Shown here: positions 34,101-46,100 of the stretch, in pieces
Numbering within the stretch: position 1 is the first letter of the stretch
Layout: every line of letters starts with the position of its first letter
Source: Lumnitzera littorea
Taxonomy: Eukaryota; Streptophyta; Magnoliopsida; Myrtales; Combretaceae
NCBI GenBank assembly: GCA_024138015.1
Contig: JAMXBB010000004.1
Coordinates: 106,982,365-107,046,364 of the forward strand
Direction: 5' to 3'
Length of the DNA: 64,000 nucleotides
Notes under the pieces: generated by a model
What the model was told of the DNA's origin: nothing
The model's input: only the letters and a program-made list of their open reading frames with translations
The model's database searches: none
Program-made: the position numbers and the translations under genes

Positions 34101-36037
34101 TTTAGGGTTAATTAGGTATAAATTTTGATTTAGAATATAATTAGACATTTATTGGTAGTGAAAGATAATATATGTAGTGCTAGAAGCGTTAAATATGTGA
34201 TATAAGTGTATAATATGTAGTAATACATAATATGTATATATATAATTAAATGAGTGAAAAATATTAGATAAAAATTTATGATATTATAATAATAGGAATA
34301 TGATGTAAATCTGATTTGGAATGGGAGTTTATGAAATTACATAAAAAATGTAGATTATTCTTATATCGAGAGCAAATTCGTTAGCTAAATTAAGAACGTA
34401 GTGTACCGTACTGATCCAAATACTAATTAAGAGCTAAAACATAGATTTAGGATACCTAAGCATAGTTAGATAAATCTCACATTTTAGTTCGGGAAGAATT
34501 CCTAGGGTTTACAAATAAAAACAATAATCAGAAGCTAAAACAAAATTGAATTCAGAAGTAGAAACAAAATTAGAGTTAATATATATATATATATATATAT
34601 TAAATAGTAAGTCAAAAACCTAAATCAAAGATTAGATTATATTCATCAAATAAACCGTAAGGAAAGATTAAAAGGCATTTAAAAGGCTTATAAATATAGG
34701 GTAATAAAAAGGTAAATTAGAACTTAATTCAAAAGCTGAATCAAAATCGGAATAAGAAGCAAATTCGAAACCTAATTGCATAAGAGAAGTAATCTTGAGA
34801 GATTTAGACCTAAATCACTAGATATAGTAAGACCCTCAACTAAAAATAATCATAAATTATACTATAAAATAAAACATATCTATAGTAGTTATATGAGAAC
34901 TAAAATAACCTTTGTATTATAGGGATTATCAGTGATGACTTGTGTGAATCAGGACTTGAGTGAGCAAACAGGGAGTCTAAGTAAGTTGGGATTAATACAT
35001 TAATATATTTTAGAGTACTAATATATGATACCTAGAAGCTTGAAATTGTAGTTGGTTGTATTTGCTACGCATACTTATATGTACTTGTTTCTAAGTTTAA
35101 TGATATGATTCTAATTTGCTATCCTAGCTTGTATTTGTGTGGTTTGTTTAAAATGATTGAATACCTTAAACCGAATCTAACTAAATATATAATTTGTAAA
35201 TCTAAATTGAACCTGCATAATTACCCATTAAAGGAAATATTAGGGTTCTCCGGTCAAATATCAACTCCTTTGAAAGGGATAGCTCTGATAGTATAATGGG
35301 TTCTTTCTTCATCCTTAGTCGAATTAAGTGATAGTTGAAAATGTCGTAATAAGGGTGAAATTAATAGTTCGAAGGTAGTCGCGGGAGAAGTGGTGTCTCC
35401 ATTATACAAGCCCAAGTTTCGTCATGAGCTATTACATTAAATGAAAACTCCTTAACCCGGATTAGAGCGGGTGTAATTTCTCTAATGTCACGATGGGCTG
35501 GACAACGCCATGCGATGACATTTACTTGTACATATATTGCATCTAATTAATTTGGTTGATAACCCTAATTTTGTTTGATGTATAGTTTTAAGTCTCTATT
35601 CCAACTTACTAAGTTATTGGTTACTTATATTTCTATAGACGTTATTACAAGTGCTAGTTGGGAAGCAACCTATATTTACCTTAAAGCTAGCTTGGATCCC
35701 AGGGAGTGAAGAAATACATCTAAAAAATAAATATATTTTTAAGGTCTTAGTTCTTATTTAAAAATTTTCCATTTTTGAAAATATATTATTTAGAAAATAT
35801 AGTACAAGAAAACTATGAAAACATGATTTGTAATATTTAAATCCTAGTGTATATATATATTTTTATACTTTTTTAAGTAAATAATTTATTTAATTTATGA
35901 ACTGTTTACTTCAAAACAGGTTAGTTGTTAACGCTTTATATAAATCAGATTTAAGATAGTGGTTGTATGGTCAGCTTCTATCTTAAAATGGTTTGTACAG
36001 CGGTATTGTTATGATTTTATTGCTTCAAGACGTGATA
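31175..36037 (+). mobile_element. Solo LTR in tandem unit copy 2
   Basis: It starts TGTAAGCCTTG and ends GACGTGATA. Target duplication: ACGCC (31,170-31,174) and ATACC (36,038-36,042), while the empty site in copy 1 (about 22,730) reads ATGCC. It is homologous along its length to 43,932-46,852: same starting blocks, TATAAATTCGG near 33,151, a GTAAGTTGGGATTAATAC donor-like block near 34,980 and TGTTTACTTCAAAACAGG near 35,905. Length is 3.44 kb without the nested insert. No internal retrotransposon sequence is present. Confidence 0.85.
31473..32891. mobile_element. Solo LTR nested inside the solo LTR
   Basis: Comparison with 43,932-46,852 shows an extra 1,419 bp here, with TGTTTATGG...GGGACTAACA ends. 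Near the start it has TTTTGATGATAACAAA, a phrase I associate with SIRE-type copia LTRs. The open frame at 31,967-32,173 is not recognised as a protein. Confidence 0.6.
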
Positions 36038-37718
36038 ATACCATTGCCTTACCTTTATCGGTACTCGACTTCTTGCTAGTAATGCTACCAAAAAAAAAAA
36101 AAATTTGTTGCATTCTAAAAACACAAGTTACTTAAGGAAAAGAAAGTTATATGATATAGAGCATTAAAAATTAATACAAATTCAAGATATGAAAGCAAAT
36201 AAATATAAGCACTATTATACTAGAGTAAGAAATTGAACATGTTAGTAGAAGAGCTTAGAAATTTGAAAAGAAAAAAAATTCAGCTTGTCGTGTAAAGTAG
36301 ATAGCAAAGTTGTGTATTCGATGAGTGCTACTCTCCAATTTATAAAACGTAGGTGATTTTGAGAACGACTCTCCAAAAATTCCTTCCTTCTTAACGTTCA
36401 CCACTTCTGAAATTTTCAACGTTAACTTGTCTTCATTCAATTATCAACAAACATTTTTTCTACTTTTTCAGTCATTAGATTGTTTAGTCTTCAGCCTTTT
36501 TAGTCGCATCAATTCTCCAATTCAAATTTTGAAATCACGATCCTTCTTGTATCAGTTTATCACCACATTTTTTTCTAACTTCTGACTTCTAAGCATCATT
36601 GTCTTCAATTTTCTGTCGTCCACTCTCTACTATCTTCTGACTTCATCATTTAACTCTCCACCAACCTTTTTCATTTCTTTCTCTCCTTCTCACCCGCTCT
36701 CCTCAATTACTCATGCACTTGTGTGTAGGTGTGGAAGTAACCAAATAGGCTAATAGCTTTGCCTTTGTTTTGTCCTTTATGTATAGGTTTATAGCCGTGT
36801 AGCTTTGTGCAACAGGTGAGATGTATTATATGTATATATATATCTTTGTCTTTTAGCTTTCATATGTCTTATCATTTTGCAAGAGTTGACAATTTTTTTT
36901 ATTTTTATATTTCTCTTTTTTGGATTAAAAAAAAAACTGGATGGATTAGTTCGTCGAGTTAGGGTAGGTTCATCTGGCTGATTCAGGCCAAGTATGAGAC
37001 ATTAATCGTTGGCGGGTCCTTATGGCAGGTTAGAATTGCCTTGACAGGTCATGGTCTAATTCAAGAACCACCAGGCCGGTTCCGTTCTGTTTTGTGGTTC
37101 CGAACTAGACTATGCCTAGGTTTAATAGCGTGGTTAATGTATTATGTAAGTATAATGATGTTATTTGTGAGATTATACTATTTGATTGATTTTTTATTTT
37201 TTTTATGAATATTACTATTGATTGTGGATGTCGATTAAAATAGATGAATACAAAATATTTGAAGTATAATTTATTATTGTATATAATATTCGCTTTAATG
37301 TACACTAAAGTAATTTAGACGGAAAGATATAAAATCAGTGAGAAAATCAGAATGCTATTAGGTTCAGAGGTTGCAAAGAAACTACAAAGCCTTATTATTT
37401 ACTGCTTTCTTTGCTTTAGAAATAATGGGAATGAATTTTTTTAATTTGTGTATTCAGTTTATGTTTTTATTTTCTTTTCATTTTATCCTCCTTAAATTAT
37501 ATAAATGTCTATTTGGTGTTAAAGATGGGATCAAAGATTGATTGCTATGGAATTGGATTGGGACAGCAAGTGGTAAATTTCAATAAAACATTGTAAGGAA
37601 GAGGGTTAGAAATAAAAACAATACATCACACATAGACTACATTCATAAACATCTATAATCAGGGACTCATTCCATGATAAAATATTAATTAATATTTGAA
37701 TTAAATACTAATTATTAC

Positions 37719-40597
37719 TATTAAAGATATTGAATATTAAAATGCATTTCATTCATTATGCATTTATCGGCGGCTATGTAACCATACCGTAAGCATATAT
37801 TGCAAGATTTTTTAATACACTAATTACGTCTATATTATCTATGCCCCACTACTATTGGTGTTTTAAGCATTTAAATTCTATTTTTTTGGCAAAATAAAAA
37901 ATCCTAATTTAAAATTTATAAATATTATAAATAACTTTACACACGCATTCGCATTTATTCTATATGGCTCCAAATCTGTATCCGACTTCTACATTCAACT
38001 ATCCACGCCCATGTTCAACTTTTGTGCCTGACATCGGAGTTACGTTCAACATCACGATTCAAACCTCTTTAATAGTGATTTAACCCTGGGAAACCAACAG
38101 CACTTTATCCATTGTGGAATGCAGGCTAACCTTACTACAATTTTTCTTTAATGGCAATATCAATCAAGAACTAATATGTGGTCTTTGATTTTGAATGACA
38201 GAAAAACTTTGAAAATCATTTGTCATTAAAAAAAAAATAAAATTAAAGCGATATATTGGTTCAGGCATGTCTATAGTTTAATCTTTGTCATCAAAACAAT
38301 TGTGTTTTTTTTTTTTTCTTTATTTTGCATCCTTATTCTTAATAAAAAAAAAAAAAAATCAATGATATCGAGGTCGAATAGCAAAGTTAAAATTAAATCA
38401 TTGCAAATGTCGTTTAGGCTCTTATTATTATTATTATTAAGAGAATAAGAATAATTATTTGACTTTAAAGAACTTCGACAATGACTTGTAATTGGATTGG
38501 GCATTTTTGCTTCAACAACGTCAGTTTCTTGGCTTGTTGCACTACGAATATGTTCGTTTTGCTTTTGTTAGGTATCTTTTTGCTATTAATATTTCATATT
38601 TTCTCTTGTTTCGCAAGTGAAGTACGAATATCGACGGGGTTGATATTGGTTCGAGCATGTTTAAGGTTTGATATCTGCCGTCAGGACATTTATGTTATTT
38701 TCCCCTTTTTCGTGATTGAAGTACAAACTAATTGTGTCGTTTTTCTCTCTGACGAAACACGAAGCACAGCACCCTTCAAACCTCAATAACCATGGAAAAA
38801 ATTAAGTTAGGTTGCTTCATATTGGTTGAAGCATGTCTATGGTTTGAGCTTTGTCATCTAAATATTAATGTTTTTTCTTAAATAATAATAAAAATTTTGG
38901 ATTTAAGTTCTTAATTACAAAATAATATTTTTTTTCTTAGATATCTAAAATAGACATTTTACGTTTTGCTATTGTAAGTGCACATTTTCTTTTTTTTTGG
39001 GGGCTTCATTAATATATCACTTTTCATTATGAGATATAACTATTTTAGTATTAAGAGACTATTATATATATGTAGTGCCCAAATTTTGGTCATTATTAAT
39101 ATAGTACATGCATTTAAATTAATTATAGAAATTATTTTTTATTTGTTATGCATTTGTATAACGGGTGCTAATCATTGTTAATAAAAGTGTGATGAAGTCT
39201 TTAATTGGAGGCATGTTATACATGCATTGAGAGTAGGGGCAATCTAAACTCCATCCTATATTTTAGTTCAATTTTCTCTACCCCTATTTCATTTATTTTA
39301 TGCATTATTTGATGTTCAATAGTTATTTTCAATATTGATTTATTTAGTAATCTTAATCAAGTTCAAAAATTGATTAAAATTAGTGATAAAACTGAATTCA
39401 CCTCCTTGATTTTAACCTAATATTCACTTCTGAATCTTTAGGTTTTGTTCAATTACATACTAATTAAGTTTTTCTCAGTTAGCTCCCAATTTTTAAAAAC
39501 TAGATAGGTAATTAGATTTTTTTTCAACAATTTAGGAACTTTTAGAATTTTTCAAATAAAACCACCAAATTAAAAGTTGAGAATTTTTCAAAAATTAAAA
39601 AAAAAAGAGAGGATGTAAAGTGGAATAGTTTTCTGAAATAAAAATACTAAGACACTAAAATTTTTATATAAGGAAAAGAACTACGACAGCTTTATCCCTA
39701 CAGCGGGTATCGTCAAATCAAATGCCGCCTTTAAAAATAAACAAAATGTTTTCCCGAAGAACAAAAGAATAAAAATTTTGTAAAAATAGCTCCTTTTAGT
39801 TTTTTTCTCTCCTTTTTTCTTGCGATTGGTTTTCTTGTTCAAGAAAAGTTATATAATGCTCAAAATCAGGGTGATTTAATGCTCTTGAGAAAGGAAAAGA
39901 AAAAAATTCCCACCAAGCAACATCATAGATCGAATGAGCCATTTGCTGTAAATCATTGGGTAAGAGACCACACGAAAACCATATTTCTTAAAGAGACAAC
40001 GGCTCCCGATTTTGAAACTGAATCGAACATAATCTCAACAGAAATTATATTGAAAAGATGTCCACACAACCCCATACAAATCATCAATTGTTGGTTGTTA
40101 AAGCTTTTTCTCTTCCAATCACCCTGGGCATCCACACTTCTCTGAACTCATAATTTTGCTTAATGACAAAATTTAAAACAAACAAGGCCTAGTTACGTGT
40201 AAAAACCTACCTAGGAAACAAAAGTAGCATCTAACGACTACTAGTAAAATTTCCGCTGTAACCTGATAAAAGAGACTAACAGTCAGGAGGAAGCCAACTT
40301 TCACTCTTTGATTTCTTAAAACTCTTTCTAAAGATGGTGTCATGGAAAAGGGGAAAAAATTACATACAGCAGCTGCATCTTCGTATCTTCTTTTTTCAAA
40401 GGGGAAAAAAATAAAAAGCAAAAATGGCCATTACCCTATGGCTAAAGCTACATTTATGATTTCACTCGATCAAAATGCAGAATATTGATGGAGAAAGTTT
40501 AACATCTTTGAGCAAAGCAAGACACTTACATCAAATGATCCATCATCATTCATTAACCAACTATCCCGCGATAATAAGCAGTAAGGACCAGTTTAGT
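37719..40597. other. Intergenic region; includes the probable 3' UTR of the 393-aa gene
   Basis: No gene was found. It holds homopolymer runs, a three-copy dispersed motif (38,259-38,860) and, at its right end, AT-rich sequence likely to be transcribed as 3' UTR of the minus-strand gene. The open frames here (for example 38,481-38,789 and 39,879-40,145) lack domains, clear homology or supporting context. Confidence 0.5.
38259..38860. repeat. Dispersed motif in three degenerate copies
   Basis: A block of about 39 bp, TATTGGTT(C/G)(A/G)(A/G)GCATGT followed by (C/T)TATGGTTTGA(G)CTTTGTCATC, occurs near 38,257, 38,645 and 38,819. The first and third agree best. All are in the same orientation and flanked by A- or T-runs. 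Confidence 0.6.
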
Positions 40598-41779
40598 CTA
40601 TCCTTCTTTAACTTCATTTCTCAGAATCTCAACTTTGCTCGCCAAAGAGCAGCAATGCCTTGCTTCAGCAGCCAAGGAACTGACCACAACAGCAATAGAC
40701 CTCATTTCTTCATGGAACTCCGAAAGCAACACCAATGATGAAAAATTTTCATCCAATACCAATCCAAGCCATCTAATAACATCCTCAAGCTTAGGAACCC
40801 AATCGCAAGTCTTCAGCATGAGATTAGTTGATGCCTCCAGACACGGATGTGCCTGGGGAAACCTGTCATATTTTCTCAGCCACTCACTCAGATACTTAAT
40901 TAAGCTCATCATCTCTTCATCGCTCAATTTTCTTATTGCAGCTGACAGTATCACATCATCCATATTAGGAGAAGCCACTAGATAATGCAAACAACACTCA
41001 GAAATTGAGAAGCCATCATGTGCTAGCATAAGTAAAAGTGCAGCTTCTCTAGCCATTTCCTGGTTTTCAACTCCACGGTTCTTGTCTTTTGCCTTCTTTA
41101 TGGCTAAGAGACATTCCATTTCCCATTCTTTGCTCACACTGACCATAGTGCTGTAAGCATCCTCAGGAGGAATCAACAGGTACTTTAAAATGCATAGCAG
41201 TGGATAGAACTGGATATCTGAAGCATGCTTGATACAATGAACTATCAAATCTGACCTCCTCTTGACCACAAGATTCAAGATCAAGTTCATGTAACAGGAA
41301 TGACCAACAAGCTTCTCAGCGATCAATGTCTCAACATGCATCCACATTTCAAAAGCTATAAAGACTTCTAAAAGCAAGCCCACTTGATGCTCACGCATCA
41401 CATGACCTACTAGCTTAATTGCAGCCCACGTATAATCACCATCACGTGGATCAACATCAACAGTAACTTTGATCCTTGAAGCGATCTCAGCAAAGAAACC
41501 TTGCAAGCTCGCAAGAAATGTCTCTTTGTCGAAATTATTCGTGTCCTTTAAATTGCGATTCAACTCCTTAAAGAACTTATCCACTTTAGCCACGAGGTTG
41601 ACCACACCGGGAAGTTTTACGTTGGTAATGGGGACAACAAGAGATGCTGGACTCGGGTTTTCAAGCTTGGGCTTAACTTTAGAGAAAATCTTCTCCGGGT
41701 CAATAACAACGGGATATTTATGTTCTGTATCAGCCACTTGATTTGCAGCGGCATTAGTTATAAGCTCAAGTAAAGTCAT
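40598..41779 (-). CDS. Conserved plant protein of 393 residues, possibly nucleolar (NOL11-like)
   Basis: This is the only intact host gene. The start was placed at MTLLELITNAAANQ (41,779), the first ATG after a clear splice acceptor. The open frame extends 26 codons further up, but that part is intron (a T-run and TTTTGTACAG). It ends at TAG (40,598). The protein is soluble and helix-rich. Regions include a Pro/Lys N-terminus with IFSKVKPKLENP, a helical middle with LVGHVMREHQVGLLLEVF, LVVKRRSDLIVHCIKHASD and LLCILKYLLIPPEDAY, and a C-terminus with SEWLRKYDRFPQAHPC and LEDVIRWLGLVLDENFSSLV. No signal peptide or membrane segment is visible. I recall similar plant proteins as uncharacterised or NOL11-like; that is weak. 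The promoter motifs fit a ribosome-biogenesis role. Confidence 0.85.
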   Translation of the reverse strand: MTLLELITNAAANQVADTEHKYPVVIDPEKIFSKVKPKLENPSPASLVVPITNVKLPGVVNLVAKVDKFFKELNRNLKDTNNFDKETFLASLQGFFAEIASRIKVTVDVDPRDGDYTWAAIKLVGHVMREHQVGLLLEVFIAFEMWMHVETLIAEKLVGHSCYMNLILNLVVKRRSDLIVHCIKHASDIQFYPLLCILKYLLIPPEDAYSTMVSVSKEWEMECLLAIKKAKDKNRGVENQEMAREAALLLMLAHDGFSISECCLHYLVASPNMDDVILSAAIRKLSDEEMMSLIKYLSEWLRKYDRFPQAHPCLEASTNLMLKTCDWVPKLEDVIRWLGLVLDENFSSLVLLSEFHEEMRSIAVVVSSLAAEARHCCSLASKVEILRNEVKEG

Positions 41780-41817
41780 CGCAAATGATTCTAGAAGTGG
41801 TATTCCCAATGCACAAT

Positions 41818-42247
41818 CTGTACAAAAGGCACAATAAAAAAAAAAAAAAAAAACCATTAGCTGGATATAGAATTCCCATCCTTTCCACTACCACTCACAT
41901 TCTACCATACCGTCTAACCGTAAAAACATTGTACTAGCAAACACATAAATAACGAATAATCAATCTAATTCCCTATATTATGCCTTTTTAAGCAGACATA
42001 TCAGCATATTATTGACCGGGGCACAGGACACAAAGAGAGACGATAACTTTACCCCAATGAGCCATTTTACTGAAAAACTTTCACTACACAATGTCAGAGA
42101 CCAAGGGTCATTGCAATAATCTCACAAAAATCAAAGCTTTTAGTAAAATTCAAACTTTTTTCACAAATACCAAAAGTTGCAGAGGGCATATAAAAGTTCA
42201 ATTAAGAAGAAAAATGAATCTGAATGGTGATTATGAAAAGTACATAC
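41818..42247 (-). other. Intron 1 of the 393-aa gene, in the 5' UTR
   Basis: Donor CTCACTCGAAG|GTATGTAC and acceptor CCTTTTGTACAG|ATTGTGC give a 430-bp GT-AG intron. An 18-T run lies about 20 bp before the acceptor on the minus strand, an extended polypyrimidine tract. Leader introns often boost expression in plants (general knowledge). Confidence 0.8.
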
Positions 42248-42420
42248 CTTCGAGTGAGAATAGAGTGCTAGAGTTATAATTTGGAGATATTCACAGCAGG
42301 ATGGACCGTCGTGCAAAGTAATGAGAGAAAGAAACGCGAGAGTTGAGACGGAGAAAGCAAAGAAGGGAAGAGGAATCTAGGGTTGGGGTTTAACAGAAGA
42401 TGGAAGAACTTTGGGAGAAG
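42248..42420 (-). other. 5' UTR exon of the 393-aa gene
   Basis: The exon is CT-rich with no ATG. It contains a telo-box-like AACCCCAACCCTAGATTCC (42,376-42,394) and a second TTAAACCCTTC (42,417-42,427). The 5' boundary is a guess. Confidence 0.6.
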
Positions 42421-42475
42421 GGTTTAACAGGAGAATATGGGGATATGAATATCATGTTGGGCTTTGGGCACGTGG
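42417..42475 (-). promoter_or_regulatory. Promoter motifs: site II, G-box, telo-box
   Basis: TGGGCT at 42,458-42,463 and TGGGCA at 42,465-42,470 (site II type, here read on the plus strand) stand next to CACGTG at 42,469-42,474. Telo-box-like AAACCC text lies immediately downstream. Site II plus telo-box is the arrangement described for Arabidopsis ribosomal-protein and nucleolar genes. Confidence 0.55.
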
Positions 42476-43179
42476 GTTTTGGTCTCTGTGCTTCGGGCTT
42501 TTCACGTTTCATGGTGGTAAATTTTTATTTTATTTTTTCATGGGAAATATATATTTGGATAAGTAATCGGCAATAATCTGATCTTTTGCTATTGTTGGTT
42601 TTTTATTTTTTATTTTTTCGGTGCAAATACACGGTCGGTTTACTTGCTCTACATTATTGAGATTTATTGGACAATATAATAATTAATCATATGAAGGAAT
42701 CGATAGTTAATAAACTAAAGTGTTACCAAACATAAAACTAATAAATAAATAATTAATCTATATTAGTAGTATGAACCACAGATAAGAAATGAAAGCAAGT
42801 TAATGTTTAGAATGAAAATGTTGTTGATATTAGAGCTAAAATGACTATGCGGAAAATATAGAAAAACATCTTATAATGTATTTAGCTAAAAAAATCGACT
42901 ATGTTTTTGCATAGTAGAAAGAATACAAGACGAGAACCGAGTTCAATGTGATCCTGTTACGAGATAGGACATTTATTACTTGATTTTAAATGCTTATCTT
43001 AACCAAGTTTTTTCCGTATATAATTACATTGCCATTGACTTGCTAGAATGAAATGGTTCTTCTCTTTTACTATATGTGAAATAATTATTCTCTTATTTAA
43101 TTTATGAGCAGCTGTTCTATAGATAATATTTATTTGTATAGAAAAAGAAAATGGAATATGTTTATTCATGTAATGTGGA
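42476..43179. other. Upstream intergenic region
   Basis: AT-rich DNA without a recognisable gene or repeat. It probably contains the distal promoter of the 393-aa gene and ends at the solo LTR start TGTCATGC. Confidence 0.4.
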
Positions 43180-46100
43180 TGTCATGCTTTAAAACGGTAG
43201 AATCATAATAATTCTACGAAGTCGGCTTCTCAGCTATTGGTGTAAGTTTAGTTTTATACTAAACAATTACGATTAATCCGTTTTGAAGTAAACAGTTTGT
43301 TTGAAAATAATATAATTTTCACAATAGATATCTTAAAATATATATTAAATGCTAAATAATTTAAGTCATACTTACAATACCATTAACTTAGTTGTATAAT
43401 AAATACATAATTTTTTAACATTGGTTAATGAATAATTATAAAGGATTCAAAAGTTCAGTTGTTCATCAGTTTTGTATTCTTAAGGATGTGAGTAACCAAT
43501 TACTCAATAAATTAGGACGAAGACATAAGGCTATACATTAAGTACAAACAAGATAGCCAAATAGTTAGTTAATACAATGCAACAACCAAATGCCATCATA
43601 CAATGTTATCCGATTTCTTGTGAAATTAGAAAAATTGCACTTACTCTAGTCTAGGTTAAGAAGTTTCAATGCACATGCAATAACTCACAACTAAATCTAA
43701 GTTTATGCAATAGAAACACAACTTTTCCTGTAACTATTTTCGAACTACTACTTTTACCTTTACCATAACCTTCTTTCCTGTTAAGAATAAAGAAGTAATT
43801 ATTATGCTCTAGTACTATTCCTTTCTAAGGAGTTAATATTTGGTCGAAGAATCCTAAACGTCCCCTAATAGGTTATGATGCATGTTTGGTTAAGATTACA
43901 AGCCATATATTATTAAGTTCAGTTAAGGTGATGTAAGCCCTATAGTAAGGTGTACGAGAGTCAATATGTAAAATTTAAAGCAATTAAGTAAGTTATTTGA
44001 TTGAGTCCAAATTTTAAGATAAAGTTAGGAATATTAGTAAAAGTGATTCGTGAGTTTAATTTTGGAAAGTAAATAATAGAATAGTTAAATATTATAATAT
44101 TAAATTATATATATTACGAGTTATTTATCAGAAACAAGTAAAATGAGTTTTGATAATTAACGAATCGAATGAGATAAATTATATACATACTAAAAATTAT
44201 AAAATAATATAAATAATAATTAGGAATATTTATTTGTATTATATATGTATTTACGTGTAAGTAAAAATATTTGAAATTACTTGAAATACTTAAAATATGT
44301 TAAAATAAAACTAATTAATTAAGAAAAATTCATAAAAAATGAGAGAGTACTCGAAAGTGTGGAAATGTCTAGATATCAGGCATGGTAAGTTGGGGACGTA
44401 AGTTAAAGAATTAATCAATAATATTAACCCAAATAAAAAGTTAAAAAAGAAAGGAAAAAGGACATTTGGCACAAGGAAAATTAAAGAAAAACCTTAAACT
44501 ACTTTATAAATTAAGAACACTCTCTTCAAAACTCATTTTGGTGTAGAGTCCAAAAACATTTAAGGAGACGTGAAAAGAAGAGACAAAACAATTTTACCAA
44601 AAATAGACAAATATAATACAATCAAGGCTTATAATAAGTATGCACATCTAACGGTCACTTGGAATAGAACGGCTACAACCACTTGACAATAGACCCATCG
44701 CCAGGGGTTATTAACACAGTAAGAGCCATTGTTGGTAGTTGGAGGCCAATCATTCAAGTGAGTCTCATTTTTACCCAATTTTGTTTAATTTATAAAAAAA
44801 AATCAAATCTATATGGAAAATTATGAAATTTAGTATTCTTGGGTATTTTTGTATGAAGATTTAGGAAAAAAAATATCAATTTAATAAATTAGGTCTGAGA
44901 TATATTGCCTTTAAGAAATCATTAAACTCGAGTTGATTTTCGCTTTTGAATTAAATAACCTTAATGATGTAGTTTTTGCTTCAAAATTTTTATGTATATT
45001 GTTTAAGATATATTTTATAGTGTTATGAAGAGATTTTCTTAAAATTAATTTTCTAAATTTTTACTTAATTTTTGGGTCTTAAAATTATACATAAAAAGTA
45101 ATTTTGAAGCTTATTGTAGTGATTTAATAATAAGTTGATGAAAATACCAATTTAATGTGTAATTAGACATTAAGATGTTAGTGGCTGATGGGAAATGGTA
45201 TTTGTAGGGTTTAGGATGTTAAACATGTGTATTATGTGATAAATATGTAAAAAGGAATAATATGAGAAGTTGGAAATTAAATGAGTAGAAAATATTAGGT
45301 AAAAATTAATGATATTATAATATTAGGAATATATTATATATTTGATTTGAAACTTAAATTTAGGAAATTATGTGAAAAATATATATTATTCTTATATCAA
45401 GAGTAAATTCAATAGTTAAATTAAGAATATAGTATACTGTGTAGACTAGAATACTGGTTAGAAGCCAAATAAGAGAATTAGAATACTTAAATATAGTTAG
45501 ATTAATTTCACATGTTGGTTTAGAAGGAATTCCTAAGGTTTATATATAAAAACCATAATTAGAACTTAATTAAAACCTAAAAACTGAAAACTAGTTTAAA
45601 AACTTATTTAAGATTGGTTTGGTAATAAGTAATATAAAATTGGATAATTGGGTAAAGTTGTAATTTAAATCTTATACGGAATAAGAATATAAACGCTAAA
45701 AGGGTATTTATGTAATAGGAGCAAATGAAGACGATTTGATTATACATGAAGCTTGAGTGAGTAAACTGGGGATTTTAGGTAAGTTGGGATCAATACTTTA
45801 TTGTATTTTTTAGGTATTATATTATAGTACTCAAAGACTTAGGATTGTAATTAGTTATGCTTATAGATAGATGTTTGTGTACATGCTTGTGTGTCTTTGA
45901 TTATTTGGCTATTTATTAATGCTTTGTTGTGGTGATTGGTTATAATTTGTGTGAAGTGAAATTGATTAATCACTCTAAACTTAACCTAATTATATTTAGT
46001 CTAAACACTTTAATTAGACATGTATTGTAACTTTTTAGGGGACGACCGAGATTCTTTGACCAAATACAAATACCTCTGAAAGAGATAGTGCTAGAACATA

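Larger units (their letters stand above)
30611..37718. repeat. Tandem unit copy 2 of the 2.25-kb sequence
   Basis: It directly abuts copy 1 and starts with the same AATGACTAAG. It is split only by the solo LTR 31,175-36,037; removing that leaves about 2.24 kb. Unlike copy 1 it lacks the copia element and the 1.4-kb insert, and it preserves both empty sites. Confidence 0.85.

Noticed and set aside
41780..41857. N-terminal extension MVFFFFFYCAFC of the 393-aa gene
   Set aside because: The codons come from a poly-T tract and a splice acceptor. The first ATG after the acceptor is at 41,779.
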